Positions 1 to 13,691 of a stretch of DNA of 64,000 nt are shown here, piece by piece; position 1 is the stretch's first letter, and each line of letters begins with the position of its first letter. The notes under the pieces are model-generated. The model was not told the origin of the DNA. It saw nothing but the letters and a program-made list of their open reading frames with translations, and did no database searches. This stretch comes from Megalonaias nervosa (taxonomy: Eukaryota; Mollusca; Bivalvia; Unionida; Unionidae): positions 1 to 64,000 of the forward strand of contig JAECUM010003723.1 in the NCBI GenBank assembly GCA_016617855.1, in the 5' to 3' direction. A program made the position numbers and the translations under genes.

Positions 1-3000
1 TTCATTGGCCACATACTGTGCAGTAACTGCATGAAGTGTACATGCCTCACATCAATTTCAAGAACAAGAACAACACAAACCTGAAGGACCAAGTTCACAA
101 ATATATACATATCTTTAATTATTACACAATAGCTCAGAAAGTCACTCCATAGCCTGAAGTTAAGAAATTTGCCAGGGGCCAATTTACGAAACTATCTTCT
201 GCCACCTTACCATCACCCATTTAGAAATATACTCCATTTAGATATCCTACATTTAATTAAAATGGTGTACATTTAGTAAAGCTTGCATATAAAATGTGAG
301 TGACATGTTTTCAAACTGTGCATGCTAGGCCAATAATCGGCCCTTCACCCGTGATGATATTGATTTTCGGGTGAGGGGCTGATATCACCTATTCATTAAA
401 AGCTGCAATTATCTGCATCCAAATCTGGCTGCACACATCGGTATACATTTTATACACTTATCGGTATTTCTCGTGGCTGTGCAGATACCATCGGCTGAAC
501 GGTTCTTTCGGTGACATGTACATTATATTTCCGGAGCAAATCATATGTTTGGTGACTTGTAAATCCACCTGGAATAGCACAACCATCTGTCCTGTGGCCA
601 TTTTGAATTTCGCGCTTGATATGGCTGTTACCAATTACAGGTATGTGTCTAAAGTGTACGCAGGTTTATTCTGGAAAGGTTTGCATGCAGCAAAATTGCA
701 CATTTTAATGAACAGGTCACGTCAGACCCACATATCATCCATCAGTATAAACACAGATTTGCGGGGTTGATTTATTGGACTATGTGCATGCTTACAACTA
801 GTCCTACAAGGTTAGTCGGACAATGTATGGCATCAACCCTGATATTTGACTAACAATATGCTCTTCAGCCAATCGTGTGGGAAAAATACCCCAAATTTAA
901 ATGCCTCATTTTCACATCAAATTTGTTATGGATCATTAGTCTAATATCCTATCCTCTTTAAAAGAAGATAACTGTCAGTTTTCCTTTCCAAATATTGCTT
1001 GTATTAGTATATTGTCATTGACTTTTAACTTGTGTAACAGGACGGACAAATTAGATACTTAACTAATGATTTCTTTATTATCTGGTTAATGCTTAACATA
1101 AATCTATTACAACTTCATAATGAATAAAAGCAACATCAGCAGCAGCATTTGTATGGTTAAAATTTATATAAAATGTGTCCATTTGTTATGTACTCGTCAT
1201 CCATCAAGTAACAGCTTCAAGCATTATATTAGGAATTTACAAATTTTCTTCTCTGAAACCTTTTCTTAATATTTTCTTACGATGTAAGTGACCATTTACA
1301 AGTAGCACAAGACAGCAAAAGATATATCATTGTTTCATGTTCCATTAAAGTGGTGTTAAAACTTTATTAGGGTAGAAAATGTAGCTCATGTAACAAGGAC
1401 GGACAAACAAAATTTTATTTCTTTATTTAAAAGTCATAAAATATTTGAGAGCCAGTGATTGACAGGTTTGGTGCTGGAAATAGCTACACCATGTCTGTTG
1501 ATAGTATTTTGTATTCAACTTCTTCATTGCCTCTTAATTTGCCAACTTTCTTGTAAAGTTTGGCCACTAGTGGTAATTCTGATATATTTTAAAAACAGAA
1601 ATATTTATGTACAATGTATTAATTTTTTTAGTATGTTGGGTCTGTATTGTATTAGTAAATGTTTGTACTTTAAAACATTTATATTGTCCTAGATTTCTAT
1701 TTTGTTGCATTATTTTAATTTGCAGTATATATTATTGATTCTTTATGCACCTCTTGGCTTTTATGTATGCTCTGTGGCATGCCAACTTGCTTAGGCTGAC
1801 TTCTGAACTAAGCACTTGATCTCAAAGGAAACTGTTTGGTCCTTATTGTTGACCTGATGCTGCTGTTGCAATAAAGTCTCTTGACAGTACTCAATGTAAA
1901 TTCTTTCAAAATCTGATTTTAAGCAAAGCAGTGTAATTGTCCTAGACAAAGACAAGATTCACATTACTGTGACTGCCAAATCTGTTCCATAAATGTTATG
2001 CGAGATGTACATGTCAATTAGAAGTAATCATGTGATACACAATCCTTAATTGGAAATACAGTATTTATTTCAGTTTATTTAGGTACATGTGAGTGCTATC
2101 CATGTAAAATAACAATACACAAGAATCACTAAACAGTAATGAAGTTTTGTGACTGCCATTCCAACAGTGTCACGTGATTTGCACACAGGTTGGTCAGAAA
2201 TAAAAATATTGATTGTACTGCAAAAAGACCAAATGTCAATATTAAGGCTACTTTCAGGCATGTCAATAGGATAAACTGGTATAGAATTTCAGTTATGTTT
2301 ATTAACTTTACAGCTGTTTCTGCATAACAATGTAGCATGGACTAAACACTTCCAGTCCATAAATCTTACATGAGGTTTCAATGTAGGTCATAAACAACAA
2401 CCTAGAGAGTAATGAGAAAATACTGGTATTTCCTCACCGAGTTCTTTATTCTAATGGTCAGCACATATTTGTAATTAAAGATAAACAATTTATGTTCAGT
2501 CTATTTGCTACCCATTTAAAGAATTCTCTTTTTTTGTCACATATTACGTAACTTACTGGTTAACGTAACAGTCACGTAACATCCTTATGGACATCTTTAG
2601 CAAGCATCCTGATCAACTATAAACAACCTCTGATTGGTTCCATGATTGTTTTTGACAACAGGATAGCAAGTGTGCCATGTGCAGATTTATTGTCGTGTGC
2701 AACTGTTTGGGTTTTCTGTAAAACCAGGACCCAAAATATTACTCAGTAACGGTGAAAGTGGACAGACAGGGATGGTTTGTCTGTAAATTTGTAAATTGGT
2801 CAAATATTGAATATATGAAAGTATTTAAGTTTTCTTTATTCAAAGACAATATAAAATGACACCACAGTGTGCATCTTACTATTTAATTTACTGAAAGTAT
2901 TATGACAGGGCAAGTCATTGATCATCATGTAACTGTTCGGACAGCGATACCACATACAATAGTTGTGTGATAAAAATAAAAATTTTGGACATTACTTTTC

Positions 3001-4682
3001 CAATCAGTAAAACAATTTTTATAGGTTAGAAATCAGAATACACAAGTTTGTACCAAACATCAATAGTTTTATTTACTTGTAATGATTAAAAAATAAACTA
3101 TTTTAATTTTTTATATAGATAAGTAATGTCCCATCTCAATCTGTCTGGAATGTAATGTTTTTAGAAATGACAGAGGAGATTAATAATTAGAAAACACATA
3201 TTTTATGTCAAAACTGTCTTTATTGTCACAGCAGCACATGCACATATATAGGGAGTAATGTTTATGAGCAGTTATAGTCTGAAATGCTTTTCACAGCCTC
3301 TTTTCAACAAACACTAGCATCTGACAGTAGACTGGACACAGCCATTTATATTTTGGGGTTGACCTCCAAAACATAAACATCAAGGTCATATCAGGGTTGA
3401 TGTCTTGCATTGTGGGACTAGTCATGGACCCTGATATTTATGATGGAGGTTTACCAGTCTTGGTCATAAATATCAGGTTCAACAGCTCACTTTGTTGGAC
3501 CAGCTTACATCCAGATTCAAATATCTTTAGATTTCTTCTGCAAATATTGATTTTTGAATTTCTTTTTTTATTGCTTGTTAATTAAGTTATTTTTTTCTAA
3601 CAAAGCATTCAGTTATTCAGCAAGTTTTAGGGATAAAAGATATAGTTTATTCCAATGATTGTTTTTGTGTGTGGAAAAGATAACTGAAACAAAACTTGAA
3701 ATGAAGGTTTACAAAACCATGAAAGGCTCCCGTCTCCAATTTTTGGTCTGTGAAACAGATTATTGTATATTTCCTTGTTGATGGGATTGCTTCCCCAGGC
3801 TCATGCTATACAATAGTCATAAAATTTTAAATTTTGCTCAAGGAATTTTACTTTACATGTACCTCAGAAAAATTCATTCACTCTCTTTTCAAAGATATGA
3901 AGGTTTCGTTGTGTTAAATGTGAAAAAAACCCTTGAAAGTGCTTTTGTATCCTTTCCATGATCTCAACCTTTGACAAAAATATTGATAATGTCTGAAATA
4001 TTAAAACTCTAATAGGTAAAATCTCAATTTGAGGAGAAATTGGGAACCAGGTATCCCATGCAAATAATGTTTGTAATGTTTTGACGTGCTTCCGACTTGT
4101 ACCCCTTGCATTATAATACAATCAATATGTAGAAAAAATATCTCAGAGTATAACCAAGAAAACAAATTCTTTTGACCATAGTTCTTTAGTTCGCACTATC
4201 AATGTACATAGCATCTTAAAAGTGCGACAGTAGCCTACATGATTACAAGAGCTTTGAAGACTAAATGGAAAGGTGAACAGCATTTTAAAAAATGCATTTA
4301 CCTAAGCATAGTTTAGCAAAATACATTTCGTTGTTCTTCAAGAATGAAATACTTAATTCTGATATTTTTATGACACTGCATACCATAATCAGCATTCGAT
4401 TTCTAGGTTAATGCACAGTTAATTACAGTAGTTGAAAATTAACTTTTTGTCCATGAAAGTGCTTAAATTTATTGATGAAATATTTGTATGAACCATCTAT
4501 AAATTACTGGCAGTGTGAGTATGTAGAATATATATCCCATGAACATACAGTTTTGGAACATTAAAACTTACATAATAATTCCTCTTAAATGTAGATATTC
4601 AGGAACAAAAGAATGTTGAAGTTAAGTGAGAAGTTTTAATTTCAATTTTCTATCATTCTCACCAGTATGAGGAAGTAAAGAA
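1..4682. other. No gene recognised; AT-rich non-coding DNA
   Basis: No ORF here resembles a known family and no PGAP1 first exon was found. Two inverted repeats stand out. One is at 340-351 with 368-379 (gcccttcacccg / cgggtgaggggc, one wobble pair). The other is at 3430-3443 with 3464-3477 (a perfect 14-bp stem, cctgatatttatga). Whether this is intron 1 or sequence upstream of the gene cannot be told. Confidence 0.6.
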
Positions 4683-4686
4683 GAGT

Positions 4687-5614
4687 TGTTACGTGTAGGC
4701 TCGTACAAAAGTAACAAAAGAAAAGAGTGAAGCCAACAAGCTTTGTAAATTTTAACAAATTAATTTATTTCCCTAGAAAACAAGATAAAAAATATGAAAT
4801 AGGACTTACGGTTTGTAAATATAATCCAAAAATTAATCCTAGAATTTAAAAATATAAGTCTTATCACTAAACAGTTCTAATTGAATCCAGGTTCGAATCT
4901 CGATGAAGTTCCAATAAGGGAGGCGATGGTGTCAGATGATGTCGTTGTACTGATAACAGTTCCTCGTTGAATCACAATTTATAATGTTCTGTTTAGAATT
5001 CCAGAATAAATTTCCACTAAATGTCTTTGTCCCAGAATTTTTATAAAGAAAAGCACTTGTGTTTTCCAGAGAATATAAATTATTAAATCCCAAAAAATAG
5101 ATCAACTTCAAAACAAACTGGCATCAACAATAAAAACACCTTGAGCTCTAAAGGTGCGGAATATGACTGGCAAATCTACTAAAAATTGTCTGTCTTAACC
5201 CACGATTTTAGATCACATGGTGGCTCACGTGACGGGGCTACGTGATCACTAATTTAAACAGCACAGTAAAAAAAATGCCATTTTACATGTAGGCCAAAAT
5301 AACCCTAGCAAAGAATCAGATTCTCACCCTGAAAATAAATAAAAAAGATAGGCTGTTTACAACTTAGCTAACACATGACCTTGGTAATAGCCAATCATTT
5401 TCATTCAGTGTTTACAAACGTCTCAACCAAGGTGAGCTAAAAATAGTGATAAAGCAACCTTTACGTTCTAATCAGGTCAAAGCAGAGAAGTGAATTTTCC
5501 GAAAAAAGATTCAGATCCAGTGAAAATTATCATTACAATAAAATGTAATGAAACAAAAATAAAAAAAAGAATTTAAAACTAACCCACAGGTAATTAAATT
5601 ACATATACGTAACA
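4687..5614. mobile_element. Solo LTR, copy 1 of a two-copy family
   Basis: A 928-bp block starts tgttacgtgta and ends tatacgtaaca, so it has TG...CA ends with inverted tips. It is flanked by a perfect 4-bp duplication, gagt at 4683-4686 and 5615-5618. It is alignable over most of its length with 58221-59126. Shared blocks include gaaaagagtga, caacaagctt, taatttatttc, gttgaatcaca and tatacgtaaca. There is no internal retroviral coding, which fits a recombined solo LTR. Its coding relatives are unknown. Confidence 0.75.
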
Positions 5615-5839
5615 GAGTAAAGAAGTTAAATATCAAGGATCAGCAAATTAAGAAAGGAAACAAAAAAAAAAAGCAAAGGAAAATTGGTAATTTGCTATTA
5701 GAGCAAAAAGACTAATGCATTGATAGAGTAAGAAAATTTTTACATGACACTGAATTAACCAAAAATATATGGTTAAATTGTTTTTCTTGTAAATATGTGC
5801 AAATTAAAATAAGGAGCCACTAGTGCTGACAGCTTCACA

Positions 5840-7470
5840 TTAAAATGTATAATGCAATGAACCATTGTAAACAGTGTTACGGGTTCCTCTGTGAGTCATC
5901 TTCTTACCTTGGATTCCAATCTGAAAGCCATCCTTCTGATCTGATTTTGATCAAACTTGGAATATGGACTTGCATTCTCAAGCTGTTGGATGTGTTCCCT
6001 GCATATGTAAGAGGTGATCTTGGATCTGATTGCCTAATCTTGTTACCTCTCTTGAAGCCATATTTTTGATCTGGTTGTGATCAGACTTTGAATATATATC
6101 ATAAGCTTATATGATCAGGATACTGCATAAATTTAGTAATGCACAGGATCCACACACAAACATGTACTATTGAGGTGATCCTGCATGTGATTGACAGACT
6201 TTGTTATCACTTAGAGACTATTTTTGATGCAAGTTGGATTAAACTTGGTAGATAGGCTTCAGTCACCAATGTCTTGGATGAGTACATTTGTGAGCAAGAT
6301 CTGTGCATATTAATGAGGTTATTGTGTATCTCATTTGCCTCATTTATCAGCACATTAGTGACTTTATTTCTGATCTCATAAATAGGCCTTTATCAATATA
6401 TGTTCTGGAGTTTATTATGAGCAAGATTTCTGCATATTAAGTTGGTGATCTTGTATTGGATCGGCTGAAAAAGTTCACAGCTTGAGAGCTTTTTTTTCTG
6501 ACCTAATTTTAATCAATTTGGTAAAAAGGCAAATATCATCAAGATATGGGATGATGTTTACCTCACCTCTATGAAGATGAGGTAAGCTTTTGTGACACCG
6601 CAGGTGTCAGCATCCACACAGATGAAATTTATGGATATATTTACCCTCAAAGAATGTCAACCACTTTTTTTTCCATTTGTCCTAGGCAGCAGTTTGATGT
6701 GGGTATCATACCACCTACACCATGTGTTAGTTATACATTCTTGGTTAACATTTGGCATGGAATCACAAAACTTGGTGATGGGATACATCTTGATGAATAA
6801 GAACACCTGGATCGCAAAAGTAGTTTACAGTGATGTATATTTCACACTTCACCGACTGTTTTAATTTTGTAGTTCAGTTTATTTCTTGAGCTCTGTTCAT
6901 TCTTGGATAATAAAACTATAGGATTGCATGCATTGCTTTTAGTACAACACCTGTATCACAAAGGAAGGTCATTGTGACCTACATTTCACATTTTACTGGC
7001 TTAGGTTAAGGTTTTGCACTAGGTCATAACCAAATGTTTAATACGTTTTTGATGAGACTTTGTAGATAGGCCTATGTCATCAAGCTCTTGGTTCACTAGG
7101 ATCATGAAAAAATTCAAGCATATTGATGACGCAACATTGAATCCCAGTGCTTGAGCTTGTCAACACCTTAGTTACCACATTTTTTAATAGATTTTTCTGG
7201 TCAAACTGATTAGTCTTATAAAGATGTTGAATGTGTGTGATTATGAGCAAGAGCTATGCATATTTAATGAGGTGATCTTGCATCTGATTGGCTGGCTTGT
7301 TGCTACTCTGGAGATTGAATCATTATCAGATTTTGCTCCATCTTGGTTAATCAGTGTACGTTATTGTTTTTGTAGATTTGTTCTATAGTAAATGAGATCT
7401 GCTTATTTGAATGAGATCTGCACTTCTGATTGGCTGAGTTTGTTACCTCTCAGAATTTTCTATCATTTTC
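5840..7470 (+). repeat. Diverged repeat cluster (gatctgattggctg family)
   Basis: Irregular, strongly diverged units share phrases such as 'gaggtgatcttgcatctgatt', 'gagcaagatctgtgcatatt', 'caaacttggtagataggc' and 'gagtttgttacctctc', at roughly 5930, 6010, 6180, 6290, 6430, 7060, 7250 and 7400. The short ORFs at 5845-6069 and 6592-6864 are carried by these units and do not look like genes. Phrases at 6770-7060 recur at 50900-51060 (gatacatcttgatgaataag, ggcttaggttaag). Confidence 0.55.
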
Positions 7471-7659
7471 AAAATGGGTTCCAAGGTCTATGGAATTGGA
7501 ATTTTTACATGTAAAGAGGTCAGATTTGGGAAATTATTGAATTTGTTTATGCACTGTTATTTCATAAAAATTGACAAGAAAACATTCTTGAGAATTTAAA
7601 TAAATATATAGCCATTTACCCACACAAGAGGCTGATTCAGGTGAAATAGTTGCTTTTCA

Positions 7660-7947
7660 GCTTGTCATTTAGGCCTCAGATGCGGGAGGTCGTGGGTTCG
7701 ATCCCCAGCTGAGACATACCAAAGACTTACAAAAATGGTACTAACAGCTGCCTCGCTCGGTGCTCAGCATTAAGAGGTTAGTGTTAGGACTGGCCGGCCT
7801 GGTGTCAGGATAATATGACTGGGTGGGACATCATGCTACATGTCTGCGGCATGATGCCCCATTGCTAGACATCACTATAAACTGCCACACTGCAGACATC
7901 ATAGCGATATGACTGAAAAATTGTTAAAGCTACATTAAAAATTCTTA
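7660..7947 (+). mobile_element. tRNA-derived SINE family A, degraded head
   Basis: It carries a pol III B box (gggttcgatcc near 7695), then 'cataccaaagac', 'taagaggttagtgttaggac' and the tail 'aaactgccacactgcagac', ending acattaaaaatt. The A-box end is degraded. It is the same family as 47844-48149 and 24690-24846. Confidence 0.8.
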
Positions 7948-9847
7948 TCTGATGCAGTTTGATCAGGAGATACACATGTTTGGCTGCTTGGCTACTTAGA
8001 AATATAGGGAGAACATAATATTTAAAGTTTGATGGGGTAGCTGCAAGTAATGCAGCAGTAATAAATGTCTGCCCATTTTGGGTAATAATGCTTTATCAAC
8101 ACAAATGAACTGCAAATATGACCATGTGCTTATTATTGTCTTTCAATCAATCTATTTCATGGCTAAAATCATCCTGAAAAACATGGGTCAGTTAATAGTT
8201 AGGGTTTTAACAGGATTAAGGTAACAGATAATAATGAGAACTAATCTGAATGTTCAATCTCAGATATGCTACATAAAGGTGTTGCTTCGATTTCAACAGA
8301 CGTTGTACACTTATGTCCGTATTTTGTTTGCAATATGTGCAAAGAAAAATTTTTCCCTCTTGCTGTTTGACAATGTAAAACTGTCAGCCTGCAGTTTTGA
8401 AATTTATTTTTCTGGGGTTTGTTGATAGCCTATTGCTTCCTGAATCACACTTTTTAAAAATGAATCACACTTGAACACAATTCCGATAACTGCAATAATC
8501 ATGTTTTGCATTTTATATATGGAGTAAAAATCAGACTTCAGAGAAATGTTTCCGCTGATCACAAACTTTATTTGGTTGGCTTCTCATTCATTTCAGTGAT
8601 GTGTAACAACTTGTTCATTACATTGTTTCTTCGGTGTCTGAAGATAACTTCAGACAAACTGGGTTGTTCTAATTTATGTACTTCACCTATGCAAATTAGC
8701 TAAATGGACTCTCCCACAGCAGTATTTGACATAATACATCACCCTAGCTATTGTCTTCCACTGAAGTAATCTCTGAATGGTGGTTATTTATTTCAGACCA
8801 CATTACCTTTCAAGTGCCTGAATTATCAGCTGTATGCTTGAGGATCAGTTTAGCTGAGCTTTGAGCAGGATTGTTTACTGTTACTATGCTACAGATTACA
8901 GGCATATATTGTGGTGCTCAAGAAATGTAGTGTTGTTTTGTTGTTGAAATAACTTTGGGGTTAAGATTCCTGAAAATTGTGTTTTTCTAAACACGACCAT
9001 GGCAGGGGGACTTTTGAGTCCAGAATTGTGTTTTTATTGTGACATGGCATGTTATAGCAGTTATGGGTATAACAGAAAAGTTGACATGTAGTTCTACGAT
9101 GACACTAAATAATGTAGACTTACTACTCACATCACAAAATAAAGGAGAAATTTAATATTTGAGACCCAAGATGTTTGGGCCAAAAAATTACCAGTTTTGG
9201 AACTGGAATTTGTGTCTGGATTTTATATTTTTTGACCTGAGATCTAAATCAGATTGGTTGGAGCTGCACACCGACAGGTGAACCTTTGTAAAAAAATAGG
9301 ATAAATTTAAGATTTGGAATAAAAAATGCCGGACACAAATATCATGGGTACAAAAAAATAGTCCAGTTTTCACCTTTTTGCACATATGCATGTGAAATAA
9401 ACAATTTTATACACCATGGCATCCAGCTAAATGAAAAATCTTGCAGAAGCAGGTGTATTTGGATGCATTCAGAAGTAATCCATTTGCTATTTCAGGCAAA
9501 AACAAAAAGAATCTCCAGGGTGAATGAAAGAGTCAGCAGTTAAGTAAACTAGGTGATCAGTATCAGGCACCATGGCCTCTTATTCTTTTGTCTTTTATTA
9601 TTCTAAAAGAATAAAAAAATTTCCCTTTTTGGTTCACGGTTTTGATGATATGAATATTTCATAAAAGGTTAATGCGTTGAATTTGCACCTAATTTACTTA
9701 GCTCACAAGGCTAACTCTAACTTTGTGTCCATGTTGGATGTAGATGTTATATTCCAAGTTATATGCAAGACTTGACTTTGGATTTGTTTAAGATCATATT
9801 CCATTTCTGCTCCAAGGTTTGGAGTCTCACAAAGTTTTTAGGTAAGG
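7948..9847. other. Nothing recognised
   Basis: AT-rich sequence with short unrelated ORFs (such as 8234-8425, 8506-8703 and 9188-9391 on the minus strand) that lack any family resemblance. No repeats of note. Confidence 0.5.
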
Positions 9848-10097
9848 TTTTGTTGTTGTTGTAGGATTTAATGCCATTTTTCAGCACAAGATAGGCTATA
9901 CATGGCGGCAAGTATTAATGGTGGAGGAAGAACCAGGGAAAACCTCGGAAAGAACCACCGACCCACGAGAAGCTACTGGCATGCTTCTCACATACCCACA
10001 TTTGCCGAATCCGAGACTCGAACCCATGCAGACAGAGGTGAGATGGCAGTGATCCATAACAGTGAGCGCTTTAGACCACTTAGCCACTCGGGGCCCC
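9848..10097 (-). mobile_element. tRNA-derived SINE family B, copy 1
   Basis: Read on the minus strand it starts ggggccccgagtggctaag (A box), has the B box gggttcgagtctc, the core 'ggtcggtggttctttcc' and a CAA-repeat tail. The head resembles a tRNA of the long-variable-arm type. It lies 250 bp upstream of PGAP1 exon a. Confidence 0.88.
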
Positions 10098-10346
10098 AGT
10101 AAGGTTTTGTCATCTTATGTATAGTTCGAAGTTGGGTAGATGACTGTATATGTTTGTATGTTTGTCAATATTTTTTAATGTGAATATTTGTAATGGCTTC
10201 CATCTTTCATTGCCAATGTTTTTTCTTTTAGTCTTTTTGCTCTGGGCATAAAATTGCCACCAGTACATGTATGGATCTAAATATTGAATGCCAGCTGAGC
10301 TGAATGTAGAGAAGAGTACTATTATCTTATTTGTTTTTTATTTCAG

Positions 10347-10414
10347 AGAGTTCCCTTGAAGAAAAATGTGAGCAAGAGCTTTCCCAGATATGAACTGTAC
10401 ATTTATGGAGAAGG
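10347..10414 (+). CDS. PGAP1: PGAP1 exon a (N-terminal lumenal segment)
   Basis: Acceptor tttcag and donor gtcagt flank 68 nt reading RVPLKKNVSKSFPRYELYIY followed by GEG. It aligns with the human [20 protein letters not shown] segment near residue 51. It ends two bases into a Gly codon (phase 2). The exon that should precede it, carrying the signal anchor and the EEN.C..Y.FE..EY region, was not found upstream. Confidence 0.9.
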
Positions 10415-10507
10415 GTCAGTATCTCACATGGCAGTGATGTATTCCTAGAAATTTCTTCATGCTTTGGTCATAATAGATCTGCAAATACATTCAGTCTTAC
10501 CCATATA

Positions 10508-12033
10508 CAGTAAAACCTATCTTGATCAACCCATGTTAAGAGTGACCACCTGTCATTTAAAACCACAATCATAATGATCAGATTGATTTTATTATATAAA
10601 TGTGCTGTCATGAGACACCAACTGCTGAAAGTGACCAGCGACCAAGATGTCTTGGCCAAATATTCTTTGACACTGCTATGAATGGCTACATCGGAATAAC
10701 AGAGATAAACACAGCTGACCTTTATTTAATCCTTTGTAACTATGACTGCTTAGACTTCTGAAAGAAACAAAGGCTGGCTACTGATTTCTGAAATTTTATA
10801 GGTCATGCATGCATGTGGTGTCATTAATTGTAGATTGTAAACCAGATTAAATTACATGCAAATTGTTCCAGCACTGTAAGTGACCTAATTGTGAAAACAG
10901 ACGAATTTGACCTAATTGTGAAAACAGACGAACACCACTGACTTTTATTTAATCCTTTGTAGCCACAACTGTTTGAAAAGTAAAGACTGCTCTGATCAAA
11001 AACACCAAAAAAGGAAAGTATAAAGGAGTCTGGATACCGGTTTGTAAATTTTGTAGGTCAGTCATTAAGTGTCATATGTTACAAACTGTAAACCAGGCTA
11101 AAGTACATGTCACTAACTGCTATTGTAGTGCTGAAGTCAGGTCGTGGTCACATACATTGTTTGTCTCTGGAGTTAATCTATATTGCCTGGGGGTGAATGA
11201 GGCCTTTGCCCATTTAACCAGCAAGTGAGAATCGTTTCCTGGATTCTGTTGATATTGTTAAAGGATTGTGTTGTTTGTTGCTTGTTTTCAGTGTTCAGTG
11301 ATTACATCCCATGCACCAAGCTGTCATCTGTTCAAGTTAGTGCAGCCAGTTACACCTGTTGTTTATAGAGTTAATCCCTTTACATCAACTGTGAATTAAG
11401 CCACTGACTTTTGTCTCTGAATAAATTATTCTGTTTCTGGATGAGTTAATTATGTCTTTTTATATAATTCATTGGTACTTATATAATGTGTATGTATAGA
11501 TATTCCATATTTCCCCAAAACTGTACCAAATCTGTTATTACATTCATTATTACAATTGAGCACTGATAACGTTAACACGTAGCACCTTAATAACAATGAC
11601 AGAGCCTGCAGCCAAAGAGAGATGAACTGGAGGAAAGAATTAATGTAATGAAAGAAGTGATAAAAAGGAGACCACTTACAAAATAGCAGCTTAAGGTCAG
11701 TAAAACAAATTCAGGGCTTTGTAAAGGACAGGGAGTAAACTGGAAACAATTTCATTTACTAATACATGTACGAGTGATCTTTAAATATAAATGTGTTCAT
11801 GCTTAATGATTGATGTATATCTTGCTAATTTCAGGTGAATGCATGCAATATTGTAACAAAAACTGAATAGTGAATAGAATATAGTGATTGTGCTTATTTT
11901 TCCTTCTTAAATAGTGCTGAAATTTGATCTTGGAAACTTGTCTGTTCGTACAAACTTGTTATGAGAGACCACATGTCATGAGAGACCATTGTTTGTTGGC
12001 AGAAGGGGCAGTCTTTGAAGACAAGTTTTACTG
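10508..12033. mobile_element. Putative TA-flanked DNA element with short TIRs
   Basis: Inverted ends are cagtaaaacctatctt at 10508 and aagacaagttttactg ending at 12033. Each is bordered by TA, as expected for Tc1/mariner-type TA target duplication. No transposase is recognisable. It contains two related internal segments (about 10700-10870 and 10935-11110) sharing 'tttatttaatcctttgta' and 'gtaggtcagtcatt'-like text; a third such piece is at 13975-14150. A 27-bp unit is duplicated at 10880-10933. The pairing of the ends may be coincidental. Confidence 0.4.
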
Positions 12034-13691
12034 TATATATCCATCATTTTTAAAATTTTTTGTGCATGGCATATCTTAGCATATATAATGTTTGGTTCTG
12101 TGACATCAGGAAGAATATTTTATTCAGTAAGTACTGAAAAAAAAAACCCATCAGAGTTAGCATCAAAAGTACTGACTGGCGGCCCTTAAGGAACTATGTG
12201 AACATGTACATCCTGATTACTGGTATTGACTGAAGGGAGGAAATTGACAACCATTATAATGAGAATGTCACACTTCTGCTGGTGCCCTATGATTCTTTGA
12301 GAAAGTTCATCTAGCCCAGCTGAGACCATAAGATCTGCTATAAGAGATGTAAAATCCGTGGTGATAAAAAATTCCACAACGGTTATCATTTCATGGCATG
12401 GGCATGCACCCATTGTAATGCATTCCTTCTCTTATGAATCTGCAGCCTTGGTTAGCATGGGAAATCTGAATATCATGATGTGTATTCTATGCATTTTTGT
12501 AGAAACCGAGAATCCAATATATCAGGTGCATGCTGGACTCAAAGGTTATGATGAAGTCACTTCTCTCTCGTGTCAGATTAGTGTGATTTGGTGGGGAAAA
12601 GGAAAAAGTGATTGTAGAGAATTACAGTTTTAAGATGTTTGAAACATTCCCTTAAAATTTTACTAATCCTTTGAGCCTGAAAATATAAAAACAAAACAAG
12701 TACTCCCTAAGCTGAAAATGTTAACATTTTCTTGGATTGAAGAAAAGTGCTCTGTTGTGTTCAAGATGGTAACCTTGAAAATAGGTTATTTTTGTTTCCA
12801 TTTATTATTTGTATGCAGATAAGAAATAAATTTGTTTGTCTTTAATTTGCTGTTGATTGTGTTCAGATGCCTAGAATTTCATGTCATCAAACTTCATGTG
12901 TGAATTGTTTTGGCATGACTCTCGTAAATTAAAATGCAATTTCGGATGTAAATAATCATAAATTGAAACAAAAGTTTATCAAAGAGCATGAAAATAGTAT
13001 GTTTAAACAGTTACTTTGCTCTTTTTGAGTACAGAAGAGCCAAAAAGTGATATTGTGTCCAGAACAAAAAAGCTTTTATGTGGCAAAAAGGATGGGATGG
13101 GCTGTCATCAGCTTCAAAAGGAGTGAAGATAGTTTCACTTTTTCTGTGTATTTAGGCAAAATGACAGCTACTGATGTGACTGTTTTGCCTGAATTACCAC
13201 CTAGCATAGACCCTGGTATATGGAAAACAGGAAGCAAAGTTTTAAAATTGCATCTCCAAAACTAGTATTTTAAGGTCCTGAAGGGTTGGTAAACAAATTT
13301 TTAATAATGATGACAATGTTTATGATGTTGGTTTGTAGTGTTATTAATTCCATTAATGTTGTTGCCAGAGGACTGATACAAACCTCAGAAGTAAGTAATG
13401 AGGCAAAGTTTTACAATTAAAGAGAAACTTTCATACAAGTTGAAGCAAGTGGAATCATTACTTATTTTCTAGCATATTATCACCATCTGTCAAGAATAAA
13501 GTATTAGTGAATTTTGCAAGGTCAGAAAAATTCACATGCAGAAAAGAGAAGAATTTAAGGTACAGTTAATTTTGATTTTTTTTCTTGAAACTTGATGAGA
13601 TGACACTTTAGCATCCTGAAGGTGATGCATAATTGAAGTGTCTTAAAAAATTACAGTAATATATCATTGTACATGTTTTCTTCTTTCTTTT
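12034..13691. other. No gene recognised upstream of the microexon array
   Basis: Short ORFs at 12186-12413 (minus), 12358-12633 and 13047-13265 show no family signature or splice logic. They could be debris of the hAT element whose C-terminal piece lies at 14342-14665, but nothing in them shows that. Confidence 0.4.

Noticed and set aside
1996..2040. MLCEMYMSIR reading considered as the missing first PGAP1 exon (expected EEN.C..Y.FE)
   Set aside because: A stop lies just upstream, the EEN motif and following residues are absent, and no donor fits the needed phase.
12186..12633. Overlapping ORFs on both strands (75 and 91 codons)
   Set aside because: No motif, repeat or exon signal supports either.
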